From the NCBI GenBank assembly GCA_914767715.1, contig OU612069.1:1490001-1554000 (forward strand): a DNA stretch of 64,000 nt, given 5' to 3'. Shown here piece after piece: positions 25,871 through 37,047 of the stretch. Every line of letters starts with the position of its first letter. Position 1 is the stretch's first letter. The stretch is from Membranipora membranacea (Eukaryota; Bryozoa; Gymnolaemata; Cheilostomatida; Membraniporidae). Both the position numbers and the translations under genes were made by a program. The notes under the pieces are model-generated. The model saw nothing but the letters and a program-made list of their open reading frames with translations, did not search any database and was not told where the DNA came from.

Positions 25871-26585
25871 ATCAAGGTCCTGGAGCTCAATAAGCTTTTG
25901 CTCAACCTTAACACGAAGGCCATATGGAACATGACGGCCTTTTGAACCACTGGTTTAACAGCTGGATCAACACTTAAATGGACATCTGAATCGTTTAAGC
26001 ATCCAAACCCAGTAAACACCTCAGGAAACTGTGAGCTCAACTTTGTATAGCCCGCATCCAAACTTCCATCACCCTGTTTGATCTTGGCACCACTTACTTG
26101 CCTGACATTGAACACTATCAATCCTAGTGCTTCTGCTACATCACGACTTAGTAAAGACTCTGCATTCTCATCTTCCATTACTACACACTCTGCATTACTC
26201 ACCTTGGTACTTGGATCACTGCAAAGTGAAATATCGGCCCAGAAAACACCTCTTACTGCCAATGGTTTATCTGAACAATATGACTTTACATTTCTAGTCT
26301 CTTTCTTGCTCATGCACCTAATACTTTGCTTTTTCATGGCTTCCCAAGTACCCGCACTGACAGAATTACAGTCACTACCACTATCAATAATCATCCTGGT
26401 TCCAACACCACCAACTGAGAGTTCACACCATGGGCATTTTTTCTTCGCCTTACCATGTAGGCATACTTAACATCCCCGTCATATTCTGCATTTGCAGACT
26501 GTTGCTCATCAGCCACAGACCTGACCTGACCGGAGCTATCACGACCTGACCTGCATACGGCAGCAAAATGATACCAGTTGTACAA
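25867..26585 (-). pseudogene. Gypsy gag end (half zinc knuckle) and aspartic protease
   Basis: The reading starts at a half CCHC knuckle (HFAAVCRS, lacking the first two cysteines). After a frame overlap near 26,391 it shows the protease active-site motif IDSGSDCNSV. It runs on through a linker towards the reverse transcriptase and loses frame near 25,870. The missing half-knuckle marks the breakpoint where the dispersed repeat at 26.58 kb abuts. Confidence 0.65.
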
Positions 26586-26765
26586 AACGCCAGTTGTGTC
26601 AAAATACTAGTGGATATAAAGCTAGACTGGACATAATACCATTTGGGACAACATACCATATCCCAAAATACCATTGCCATAATGCCAAAATATTTGACCA
26701 AAGGAGATCAAGCTACACTGTATTTTCTTGTGTGTTAGTTGTATTACAGCTGCGAGTTGCTCTTT
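26573..26765 (-). repeat. Dispersed TGGYATT-type repeat, minus copy
   Basis: In reverse complement this matches 30,283-30,465 closely (shared GGTATTTTGGGATATGGTAT, TTGTCCCAAATGGTATTATG). The two copies are in opposite orientation 3.5 kb apart. This copy abuts the broken gypsy zinc knuckle. Open frames through it are by-products of the degenerate short repeat. Confidence 0.7.
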
Positions 26766-26785
26766 GAGAGTGGTGTGAGGAACGG

Positions 26786-29700
26786 AAAAAGAGTAGGGTA
26801 AGGAAGGTTCCCCGCATATACTTATAAAGTATATGCTGTGAGGAACGGAAAAGGAAGATACTCTGAATAACTCCAAGTTCCAACACTTAATTTATAGTTA
26901 TCTTTGTGTATTTAATTTGGTGTTGTTTGCTCCTTCTATAAAATCTATGAATGAATATCTCGATGATGTAATTCAGGTTCTGTGTGTGTGTATGTGTAAA
27001 TTTGGTAGCACTCAATTAACCACATGTGTCAATTAACCTTGGCAAAATTTCAAGAGACGAACAGCTGGCTTCCCTTTCCAGGTTTAGAGAAACCCTTAGA
27101 ATTGTTTCTAAGTCTGACCACTCTTGAACTAAGGAGAAGTTGGCTCCTTAGTCATTCAAAGGGTGGCTCCTGCCAATCAACCGCAGGTATCCCTAAATTG
27201 GGCTAGCAGAAAGCTTGTTATAAGCTTGAGACAATACTCGTGCACCACAAAGCGATTGATAACTGTATGTGGTTTATGAACTCGTGGCAATAATAAATAT
27301 TAGCCTGTGGTTCGTAGTTTGATATATATATTGCGTAGTTATCTACAAATAATCTCACTTATTTGTGGAGATTTAAATTCCAACAAGGTTGTTGGACTTT
27401 GTTTAGTGCCTGGAAGTCCAATTAGGTGACACCGGCAGTTGTATTAGAATCACAGGCCTTGTAACCAATTGATAGGTTACAGACTTCAATTCACTTCTCT
27501 GTCTGGAATGAGAATAGCTCTAGGTCGCTTCAAATTTGGCTTTAATTTAAGCTCGATACTTTAATTGACCTGTCACAATTCTAGTTCAAAGTATCTTTGA
27601 CTACTCAAAGATAATATAATTCTTGATGCTTTATTAGAATGATAATTTTGCAAGGTCAAAGACTGTGTCCATGACTCTTGAATCCTGGTACTCAGTGGTT
27701 GTTTACAACTCAATAATTTAATCAAGCGGATGCTTAGTTGAGGTCAATACAACTATTTATTTTGTTCTAAATTTAGAAGTGAATACAAAATGTCAATTTA
27801 AAAATGTAGAAGTATAAAATTATTAATAAAAAAAATGATAATAATCCTTTTCAAACTAAAATATAATTACCAATATATCCCGGGTCCTCTTGCTTATAAT
27901 ATATCCAGTCTCCAAATTGTGAATAATCCAGAGTAAAAATAATTCATGGTAAAATTAATTCTCAAAATATTTATCTGAATTGAAATCAGATTTATATAAA
28001 AATATGAAGTGCTTTTCTACATGTTTCTACTGTTTATAATGTGTTTTGTATCCGGTGAGCACTTGTCTTTTTTCATTCGAATTTTCCTCCTTTTATACCC
28101 TCCGGTGGTGCTTGCTGAAATCTTGCATCATTCCCAAGAGTCTTATCCTTCATCCTTGTGCTGCTTTATCGCGGGTGTGGTGATGTTCTCCCTGTAAAAA
28201 AGATGTTTTGCTCTCAGTCTTTCTTACATCATTGATTGCACGATTGCACCTTATGTGGAAATAGTACACAAGACTGAAGCACTATGACACCTAGTCTATT
28301 TTAAGCCAAACCATCATGTTGGCTTAAAATAATTATGATACGCAATCTATTTTAAGCCAAACATTCTCATTGGCTGTCTTCACTTTAAGACAGTGGAATT
28401 TCCAGTGTCCTATAATAATACGTGATCCAGTAAGGTCAGGAGTTATCCCACATTATAAAAAGGAAAGACAACTTGTGAAACAGCAGTTAATGGAACTGAT
28501 ATCTAGCTTGTACTGCTGCTGTCACGATAGCTAATAGTGGATGAATATGTGATGCAACATTCAGGGTCAATTATAAAGAGCAAATATTTGCCATTAACCA
28601 TGGATGTCATTTGTAAAGGCTGTTCTATATTCTAGCTGAGCTAATGGCATCTGCGGTAACCAAGTGTGGCAGTTTTGGGTTGCTCCCTGTTTTTTTTCTA
28701 TGCAATTTGGTTCATACTTTAAACATAACATGCATGACTTAAATCTAAAAATTTAAAAAGGAAAAGAAACTGACAAAAGCCAAAAACTGAAACTAAGATT
28801 AAATTTTAAGTATCATTCTTCCGGAAATGACATGTTTAACGCTATAGCAGATGACGCCATTGTCTCAACAAGTCTTTAAAATCCTTGTAGTCACTATGTA
28901 TGTATATTTCCCAAACAGTTCAAGTAGATATTACAGACCATTACGAAACCATCGTCAGAGGCTATTGTCTCCAGACGAACGGCTGGAGGGGAGTCATGGG
29001 TGTATTCCAAGGGTGTTGCCTCCAATGTGTTTACTGCATTTTTGCCTACCTCGATACACTTGCCCAGTGTGTCAAGGTTTGAAAACTGTAAGTTAATTAA
29101 AAGTTCAAGACTCAAAACTCATTCTTGCAAACGGTCAAAGACTGTATATTATCATGATTATATAGCTTATGTCAAACCAAAAGGAAAGAGGAAGGGTGTG
29201 AGGTTAACTTTTATTAATGTGATAATGATATATATTATGTAATTATAGGTGGATGAAGATCGCTCCTATACTGAACTGAAGTGGCTTCGATCGTCAAAAG
29301 AACATTAATTATCAATTATATTCATACATATTTTATAACTGAAATATATGTAGAGAAACTCAAAGAAAAGTGTAATGTTTATAATAATTAAAGCTGGGCT
29401 GAGCTTGGAGCTGTTTCCTTTTTTCTGTTCTGACAGTGGGAGGTGGCCCAGCTGCAAGCCATAAATTTTCTTCGTTCAATTTCGATGATATCTGGTGTTT
29501 GTTGGGGTCCACAAACTGAGAGCTAGTGACTTGTAACAAATATATCCCAACTATTCTCTAGAATAATATGACAATAACTCTGGATTACTACCAGCTTTTA
29601 TTTTGAAAGCTGAGTCTTGACTCATCGCTGCCCTAAAGACTCATGCTACTAATGACTTGATAAGACTACAAAAAGAAAAAATCTGTTCACCCAAAATGAA

Positions 29701-30282
29701 CTTTTACGGTTAAGCCATGGCCATAGTATTCAGCAAAGTCATTTTATAGGGGTCTGTGACACACAGAACGTTCACAACTTGAATTTCATGTTGTTAATTT
29801 AGTATATGATAATGAGGATATAGATAAGTTGTTTACATCTCAAAATTTTCCTACTTAAAGGTATGAATGCCGATTTCAGAGCTGTTTTGTCAAAATTTGA
29901 TGTTACTAGGCAAAGTTTTTCGTTTTTCTTGAATAGATATGCAACAAAACTTCTTTTGATTCCATTAAATGAGAATGTTGAGAATTTTTTATGTTCAACA
30001 CAAAAATTCACTGGTTTGATTATGACAAACCACCAAATTTGGACATGGACATGGACAGCGTGAAAGGCACAGGACACAAGATTACATCCAATTTACTATG
30101 GCAAATCTGACAATAATCATTCAGATGGCACAAGCATCTTAGCTGTAATTCACAGCAGAGAACTTGTTTTACAGAACCTTTGCATCAAAATTTGAAATTA
30201 TTGGCAAATGAAAAATTAGAAGACTTGAACAGTGAAGGAGATGGGCCTAACCAGCTGAACCATCTCCTACCCTGACCGAGCA
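26786..30282. other. AT-rich spacer without a confident gene
   Basis: I see no convincing gene. A 13-bp-arm hairpin lies at 28,297-28,331 (TATTTTAAGCCAA and its complement). A minus-strand open stretch at 29,083-28,894 after a TTACAG acceptor looks mildly coding, but no family is recognised and no partner exon was found. Confidence 0.35.
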
Positions 30283-30595
30283 ACTCGTAGCTGTAATATG
30301 ACTAACAAAAGAAATACAGCGTGGCTTGATCTCCTTTTGCGACATATATTGGCATTATGGCAATGGTATTTTGGGATATGGTATGTTGTCCCAAATGGTA
30401 TTATGTCCAATCTGGCTTCATGTCCTCTGGTATTTTGACACAGCTGGCGTTTTGTGCAACTGGTATTTTGGCATTGGTATAGTGTGCAGTGGTGTTATCA
30501 CCTATGGCATTATGGCCATGGCATTATGTCACTGGCATTTTGTCCTAATGGCATTTTGACCATGGCATTATGGCCGGGTACCTATATGAATTCTG
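30283..30595 (+). repeat. Dispersed TGGYATT-type repeat and minisatellite tract
   Basis: The first part is the plus-strand partner of 26,573-26,765. It continues as a degenerate tandem tract of 12-15-bp units of the form TGGCATTATGGCC or TGGCATTTTGTCC up to about 30,577. The TIR element at 30,609 follows almost immediately. Confidence 0.7.
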
Positions 30596-30608
30596 ACAAC
30601 TCACCCGG

Positions 30609-31512
30609 TGGTAACTGTAAATTGCTGAACAGGCTGAACAGACTGAACAGTTGAACAGGATTTCTCAGACTAAAATTTTTTTGTATTTTTTTCTGTGGCT
30701 GACTAATCACTTCTCAAACACATTCCTCCCAGCCAAATGATTTAATGAGTATAATGAGTCAATAAGTTCCTGTTGGCACCTAATATATTCATTTTAGGGC
30801 AATCACTGATATATATTATATGAATGTGGGTACATATCTAACCCTGAGCAGGCGTATGGCTATTCATGTATGGTTGCTGGACCGCATTTCTCATTTTTGA
30901 TTGGTCCACAAGTTCAGAATCTGTTATAGCTGACCCTCGTGAACTTTTGTCAAGCAGCGCATGCCTGAGTTTTTGAAGGTCGTTACTGGTAGGTCAATCA
31001 TGCGTAATGTAAACGCTGCAACATTTATAGCTTTATTTATATCCTGACACAAAGCTTTATACTGATGGCATATCTTCACAAATAGCCATGCTATGTGTTT
31101 TACCACTGATCCATAAATCCATACCAATGAGAGCAAGCAAATGAAGCAATCAATATACCAAATCTGACAAAATCTAATGGTGTTTCGGAAACCAATTTTT
31201 CAGCACAATGCCATGCTTTCATCTAGCCAGTCTTGACAAGCTTTGTTTGGGGGAGGGGTTGGGGGTTCCTTTCATCTATTCACTAAGTTTAATCAAGGAG
31301 TAATAGGAGTAATAGCTGTTACTCCTTGGTTTAATACCCTTAAGCTTATTATGGATAAAATTACTTACTATAAGCAGGGATAAGTAACGTATCCATTAGA
31401 ATATAATGAATTGTCATGGCTTGTGCAAAATTGGCCAATCATGTATAGAATAAAAAAAAATAGTAGTCTGAGAAATTCTGTTCAGCTGTTCAGCCTGTTC
31501 AGCAGTTACCGA
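30609..31512. mobile_element. Non-autonomous TIR transposon, copy 1, with internal insertion
   Basis: The left end starts GGTAACTGTAAATTGCTGAA and the right end is its near inverse (TTCAGCAGTTACC). The terminal ~60 bp contain repeated CTGAACAG units, then a shared TTTCTCAGACT. Copy 2 at 50,459-51,018 is the same element in the opposite orientation. Alignment of the two shows that copy 1 carries about 330 extra bp (roughly 30,803-31,130). No transposase is present and no clear target duplication is seen here. Confidence 0.75.
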
Positions 31513-32239
31513 TTTTAACCAGTTAAAATCCTATGTAATGTATTTTAAAATTGATAGGTGTGATACCCAGTTGCACTCTGATGCCACGGTGGTTCAACTT
31601 AGCTCAATGTTAAGCTTTAGGTCTGATAGAAATAAGGCAGAGTTGAAAAAATAATTACCAGATATATATATATATATAGCAGTCGAGTAGGTATGTCCGT
31701 AAGCCTGGGTGAGCTTTGTCTGTTGCTCAGCTCAGTTGCATATCCTGTCCCAGTCCCCTTGCCAGTCATGTCTTATTATACTAGCCAGCCGGGGTACTTA
31801 CTCGAAAGCTAAGATTTGCTAATTAATGCTTGGGGAGGAGCTTACAGCACCCCTCCTGCACTTTTGCCTCCCCTAGCATTTTTCCTAAAATATGGCCCTG
31901 CTATGAGCTTGGGATGGTGATATTGATTTATTGATTCAGTCACTAGAAGGGGAATCCCCCTCCCCCCCCCTCCCGTCAGTGCATTCTATGTCTGTGCTTT
32001 GAAGCCATGATTGTGTTATTTTATGTTGCCAAGAAACAACACAAGCTTAGTTTTGTATTACATCAAACCTGTTCTGTTCAGTTTTTTAAAGTTGTGTCAA
32101 CAAGAATAGAAAGTATCTATGTATGTTTATATGTATGTATGTTTATATTTGGTCTCAATCTCTGAGAAATAAAACTGTCTCTGTAGGGTGCTCTGTAAAA
32201 ATTATTAAAACTGTTGATTCTGTAAAAATAAATAAAATG

Positions 32240-35060
32240 ATAAGACCATAAAAAATACTATTACTTTTGGAAGACACTATTTAGGTATTTGATACATTCT
32301 GCTCTAAAACATTTGGCACGGATCTGCACGCGGAACTTGACTGATTGATATCTGCCTGACGGCAGCTGGTTAAGACGGAGTAGTGGTTCATCTTCGGTGG
32401 CAATCATACGGAGGCTCTTTACTTTCAGTATATTAGAGTAAAGATCGTCTACGGGTGTGAACGTAAGTTCGCCTGATAGGTAACCTGCAGTTCTTATCAC
32501 AGATTTTAACTTTTTCTTAGAGTCTGCGCTCAGATGACTATATAGCACAACCAGGTGGTAGGTGATTACTGACTCTATGAAGGACTTGTAGCAGGTCGTT
32601 ATTAGTTTCTCAGTGACACCGAGATGGTATAGCTTGGCGATTATATGTAGCCTTTGGCGAGCTTTCGTTGTAGTTTTCAAGGTGTTCAGAGTAAAATCCA
32701 GTTTGTTGGTAATAATGGTGCCTAAGTATGTAAATTGTTCTACCTGCTCAATTGAAGTATTGTTTACAAGCAGTTGTGGGTAGCTTGGGTTATCCCTTGT
32801 ATTGCACATGACCATTTCTTTTGTTTTCTTTGCATTGAGTATTAGGTCATTATCCCCCGCACCATGAGTTGATGGTATTGGTCATTGTTTGAAGTTCAGA
32901 TGGCTGGTTTTCTGTCAACAATTCAATGATCACAGTGTCGTCGGCATATTTTACTAGTTTGATGTTGCTTGTTGATGGCATATCGACAACATAAAAGGAG
33001 AATAGCAGTGGGCTGATGACGCATCCCTGAGGGCTTCCAGTTGAAGTGCTCAATGATTTTGACGTGTTGAGTGATGTAATAACTCGCTGTGTTCTATTTG
33101 TAAGGAAGTTATATAGCCAGTTGATGATGTTAGGATTGATGTTGTAGCTATCGAGTTTGCTGATTATTGTGGCAGGATTGATGGTGTTAAAAGCACTAGA
33201 AAAGTCTATAAAAAGAGCTCGGACCCGATTTTTAGCATGGCTATCAAGATGTTCAGTTACCAAGTCGATCAGAGTGATTAGAGCATCTTCAGTAGACCTG
33301 CCAGACTTATACGCAAACTGGGTGGGGTCGTCTAGTAATGGTGAGAGTCGTTTCATAACCAGACGCTCGAGACATTTGCCCACGATGGAGGTGAGGGCTA
33401 TCGGCCTAAAATCTTTAGGATCTGATGCCCCTGCACACTTAGGAATAGGTTTGATATTTGCTGTTTTCCAAACTCTAGGCATAACACCTTCCTGAAGTGA
33501 TCGATTAAAAAGCAGTGTCAGGGGTTGTGCTAGGGTGGATGCAGCACATTTGAGCATTTTTGCGGTGATGTTGTCTGGACCCGGGCTCTTACACGTTTGT
33601 ACATTACATAGAGTTGCATAAACTTCCTCAAAAGAAAAATCATCAAAAATAGGTTCAAGAGATGGTAAGTCTGGACACTCACTCTGTTTATCAAAACGAT
33701 TGAAAAAAGCATTCAATATATCAGAATCAAGAGAGCACCCTTTTGCATTATCTTTTAATTTCAAGATTGACTTCAACTGACTCCATGCTAGTCTACTATT
33801 ACATTGCATTCTAGTCTCAATGTCTGAGGCATGATTATGCTTTGCCTCTCTTATGGCTTTCTGGACTTGCCCTTTCAATATGCGGTGTTCAGCTGAGTTA
33901 CTTTGGTAAGCCTGGGTTCTCTCACCAATCAGCCGGCTGATTCCAGGAGTCATCCACGATTTGTTGTTGGCTGGTATGACTAATCGTTTGGTTGGTATAC
34001 ATGTTTCCATTGAGAAGTTCAGGTAGTCTACAAATGCGTCAGCGGCCTCATTTGCATCAGGAGCAGTAAGCAGTTCATCCCAGTTGGTATCATCTAGACA
34101 GCTTAGTAGTTTATTCATGTTGTCTTCATTCCATATCTGCTTAGTGACTGTAACAGGCTGACTGACCAATGCCCTGTGTTTATATGTTGGAAGAAGATAG
34201 ACACATGCATGGTCAGAGTTTCCTAGCTCTGGGAGCTTGATAGATTTGTAACTGTTCTTGATATTCAGGTAGCATTTATCAAGGATTTTGTTACCTCTGG
34301 TGGAACAGGTAACTTGCTGTTTGAAGTGTGGGAGCTGTATATAGGCGCTATTGAAGTCCCCCAGAGCATAGATTGTAGCTGAGGGATTTCCCCTTTCTAA
34401 TGTTTCTATTGTATCATGGATTTTCTTAACAGTCTCCTTGACAACGCCACTAGAGGGCGCGCCAAACAGTGTACAGTATACCATTAACACAATAATGCAG
34501 GGGATTTCCCTTGGCAACCAGTAGGGTCTTAGTCTGACTGCCATCATCTCCAGGGTGCGCTCTGAATGGGTCGATATGATACTTCCACTGTCGCACCACT
34601 TATCATTAATATAAATTAATAATCCTCCACCTTGATTTTTATTGGTGGTAATGTGGTCCCTATCGCTCCTGAGAGTCCAATATCCATCTAGGGCTATTTG
34701 AGTGTCAAGGTATTAGATATCAACCATGTTTCTGAGAAAGCAAGCAGGCAGCAATTCTTCAGATGTTTTGATTGTATTGCTGCCTCTAGTTCATCTATTT
34801 TGTTGTAAATCCTGTTGGTATTAGACAGTAAGATGCTAGGTAAGGCTGACTTTATCTTGTTATTGGAACAGCTGTCCCTGACTTTTTGTCTGGCTCCTGA
34901 TCTTCTCCCCCTTTTTTTACTCCATAGAATCTCCGGTGATTGGGATTTTACTAAGTCCTTATATTTACTGTTCCAGAGTTCTTTTTGTACAGATTTAGTT
35001 CTTCTGCCAATGTGTAGGAGGGTCTTACGATCTATGTTGATGCAGTAAGCTGATGATAGA
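32240..35060 (-). mobile_element. Non-LTR retrotransposon (LINE), endonuclease plus RT, frameshifted
   Basis: On the minus strand an apurinic-like endonuclease comes first. SETWL lies at 34,735-34,721, and after a frame change near 34,700 there follow ALGDFN and NSDHA. The reverse transcriptase follows with FRPIALTS, FIDFSSAFNT, GSPQGCVISPLLF and the catalytic YADD. After YADD the frame breaks in a G run near 32,857-32,861 and resumes at 32,815 to the end at 32,261 (FTYLGTIIT, then an Arg-rich LPSGRYQSVKFRVQ tail). The architecture is that of an L2/RTE/jockey-grade element; the exact clade is not assigned. Two frame breaks make it inactive. An A/T-rich 3' tail ends near 32,230. Confidence 0.85.
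32850..34547 (-). pseudogene. LINE ORF2: endonuclease C-terminal half and reverse transcriptase
   Basis: This is the longest intact reading stretch of the LINE, 565 codons. Endonuclease motifs GDFN and SDH lie near residues 64 and 114, a linker spans about 130-290, and the RT palm motifs end with YADD near residue 537. Mobile-element replication is its only evident role. The reading enters from an upstream endonuclease piece in the same frame (GGGLLIYINDKW) but is separated from SETWL by a one-base shift. Confidence 0.85.
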
Positions 35061-35296
35061 TTGCTATAACTGGTATAAAACAGTTAAAATGCTGATAATT
35101 ACAGGAGCCCTTTCAAAACACGGCCGCCATTTTTCGGCGCCAAGGTAGGCCTATTATGTGTCTGATCTTTAACAAAACAAGAGATATTGATTATTTATTA
35201 CTGGCTGCAATGCTAAAGATTTTAAGGCTCAAATAAATTTGGAGTGAATATATATTAAGGTATGCCAAATCCTTTTATAACACAATACTTTTGCAG

Positions 35297-36289
35297 GAGC
35301 AGTGGAAACTACATCCATCAGTCTGATGTGAGCCGGTTTAACAGTTTTGAGGTAAGTCTGCGCGTTCCAACTCCGAAGGCAAATAATGTTTGTTTCGGGA
35401 TCTTTGTTTTATAAAATTTGGATTGTCATTGTCTGTCGGTATTTTGGAAGCGCAGTTAAAACAAATGAAGTGTTCACAGGAATAAAAGTTCAACAATTTT
35501 CACATGCTTGAAATGGTGAAACTTATGGCAAGCTAACATTACTCAACACTCTTCAAATTGTTGCTGAAAATTATGATAGCTTAAACTACTGCTGCCACTA
35601 AGGCAAAATCATCGAATTCTTTATATCTCCAAGATAACTAACTGAGGCTAATCGCAGAATTGTCATCCAATGGGCAAATAAGTTGCACAAACTAATCTTC
35701 AAAATCAGGGTATGAAATTAAATGCACTTACTGATGACGTCATTATTGTCCAATAGTAAGACAGCGCATTGTCACAATGTATGCTGCATACTTAAATTCA
35801 TAACCTGACTTTGACGATCACTGGTAACTAATGCCTCCTTGGTACGAAACAATTACAATGCACTGCCAATCCCAGGAAGAGAAAGTCAAAGCCCAAAGTT
35901 TTGTTGCATTCTTATAATGCTTCCTGCTGATTAAGATTGAAAGTTCTAGCGGGATTGGTCTAATTAATTGGTATTGCTGCAAATATCTTTATCGGCACTT
36001 CCTATGAGGTGCAGGAATTTTCGGCAGTGATGGACATCAATATTACTTTTATTATATGCTGCAATCTAAGGTGACACAACTTTGTTAATAGGTCAAAGTC
36101 GCAGTGGCCGTGATGGTTGCAGTGGCCGCAGCTTTCCCAAACCCCAATGATGATGATAATGAGCTGGGGATAGTGATATTAGAGATGTTGCAAAGTTTTG
36201 TAATTGTCTTCTACCGGTATATGGAATTATTGACACATATAAATTCACGTTGTTGGTCCCTTTTGACTTTTAAGGCGATTTGGAGATAA
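35297..36289 (+). CDS. Putative two-exon module A, unknown gene
   Basis: A 55-nt exon candidate (35,297-35,351) lies between TTTTGCAG and GTAAGT and ends SRFNSFE in phase 0. A second candidate (36,092-36,289) starts after TTAATAG in phase 0 with VKVAVAVMVAVAAAF and an acidic NPNDDDN stretch, ending at a stop. The pair resembles module B at 37.0-38.9 kb. No family is recognised, no start codon is identified, and the upstream LINE may have displaced earlier exons. Confidence 0.3.
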
Positions 36290-37047
36290 GAAAAGACAAT
36301 TTAAAGTAATGTAAAGACAATGTAAAGGTTTTCATTCCATGTTGAACGTGTAACGAGATGATTTCCCTGGAACGAGGACTTGTGATTTCACATCCTCTGT
36401 TTTACAGATTGTTTCACATGGAGGAGTTTCCTCCAAACGTAAAATCTATGTCTGCTCTGAAACCAAGATTGTGTTGCTTTTTGTTGCTAAGAGACATCAC
36501 ATTCCTAGTCTTGTGTAAACAGTGAACAGGGCCCTAACTGTCAAAACATATCCTACATTGATTAAGTGATTGATTGAAGGGTATTTGATCAAGGATCTTA
36601 GTTTTGTGTAAACACTAAACATGGCTCAAATGTCTATACGCACGAAGAAATATCCAGAAAGCGAAAAATGAGCGTAAAATAAAACACTTGATTGACGAGT
36701 ATTCATTACACAGTTATTACATCAATATTACCAACAAACCTATTGTGTTGATATTTCAAATTTGTGCTGACAAGAATAGAATTTTTTTAAACAATTTACC
36801 TAAAATTTTGATTAATAAATCTTCTATGTCATGATAGGCTAAAGCCTGGCATGCACTTTGGAAAGAAAATTTATTATCAATAATCACTTTCCTTTCCACA
36901 ACGCATGCTGGCTTATTGACCCGCTGTGCGGGGCCGGCGGACAGGCAGGGGGTGGGCTCAGACTAGCTTATGCCTAATGTCTTACTAAAAGGCTTTTATC
37001 ATACTGGCTTGAGTTGACCTATAATGCCTCTTTTTTCAATATTATAG

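Larger units (their letters stand above)
22900..26585 (-). mobile_element. Ty3/gypsy LTR retrotransposon, 5'-truncated and inactivated
   Basis: On the minus strand the order is zinc-knuckle remnant, protease, reverse transcriptase, RNase H, integrase, polypurine tract, LTR. The order RT-RNase H-integrase is that of Ty3/gypsy. Reading frames change or stop near 26.39, 25.87, 25.55, 25.3, 24.76 and 24.0 kb, so no full polyprotein can be made. A purine run GGAGAAAAGGGAAGA (23,094-23,080) is followed at once by TGTTATATAG, the expected start of a 3' LTR; its far end is not defined. No matching 5' LTR is visible. At 26,575-26,585 the gag end passes abruptly into an unrelated dispersed repeat. Confidence 0.8.

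Noticed and set aside
30326-30654. Trp/Gly/Met-rich reading frames
   Set aside because: They are translations of a degenerate 12-15-bp tandem repeat; the matching frames at 26.6 kb come from the same repeat inverted.
33157-33495. Plus-strand frame of 112 codons
   Set aside because: It is the antisense shadow of the LINE reverse transcriptase on the minus strand.
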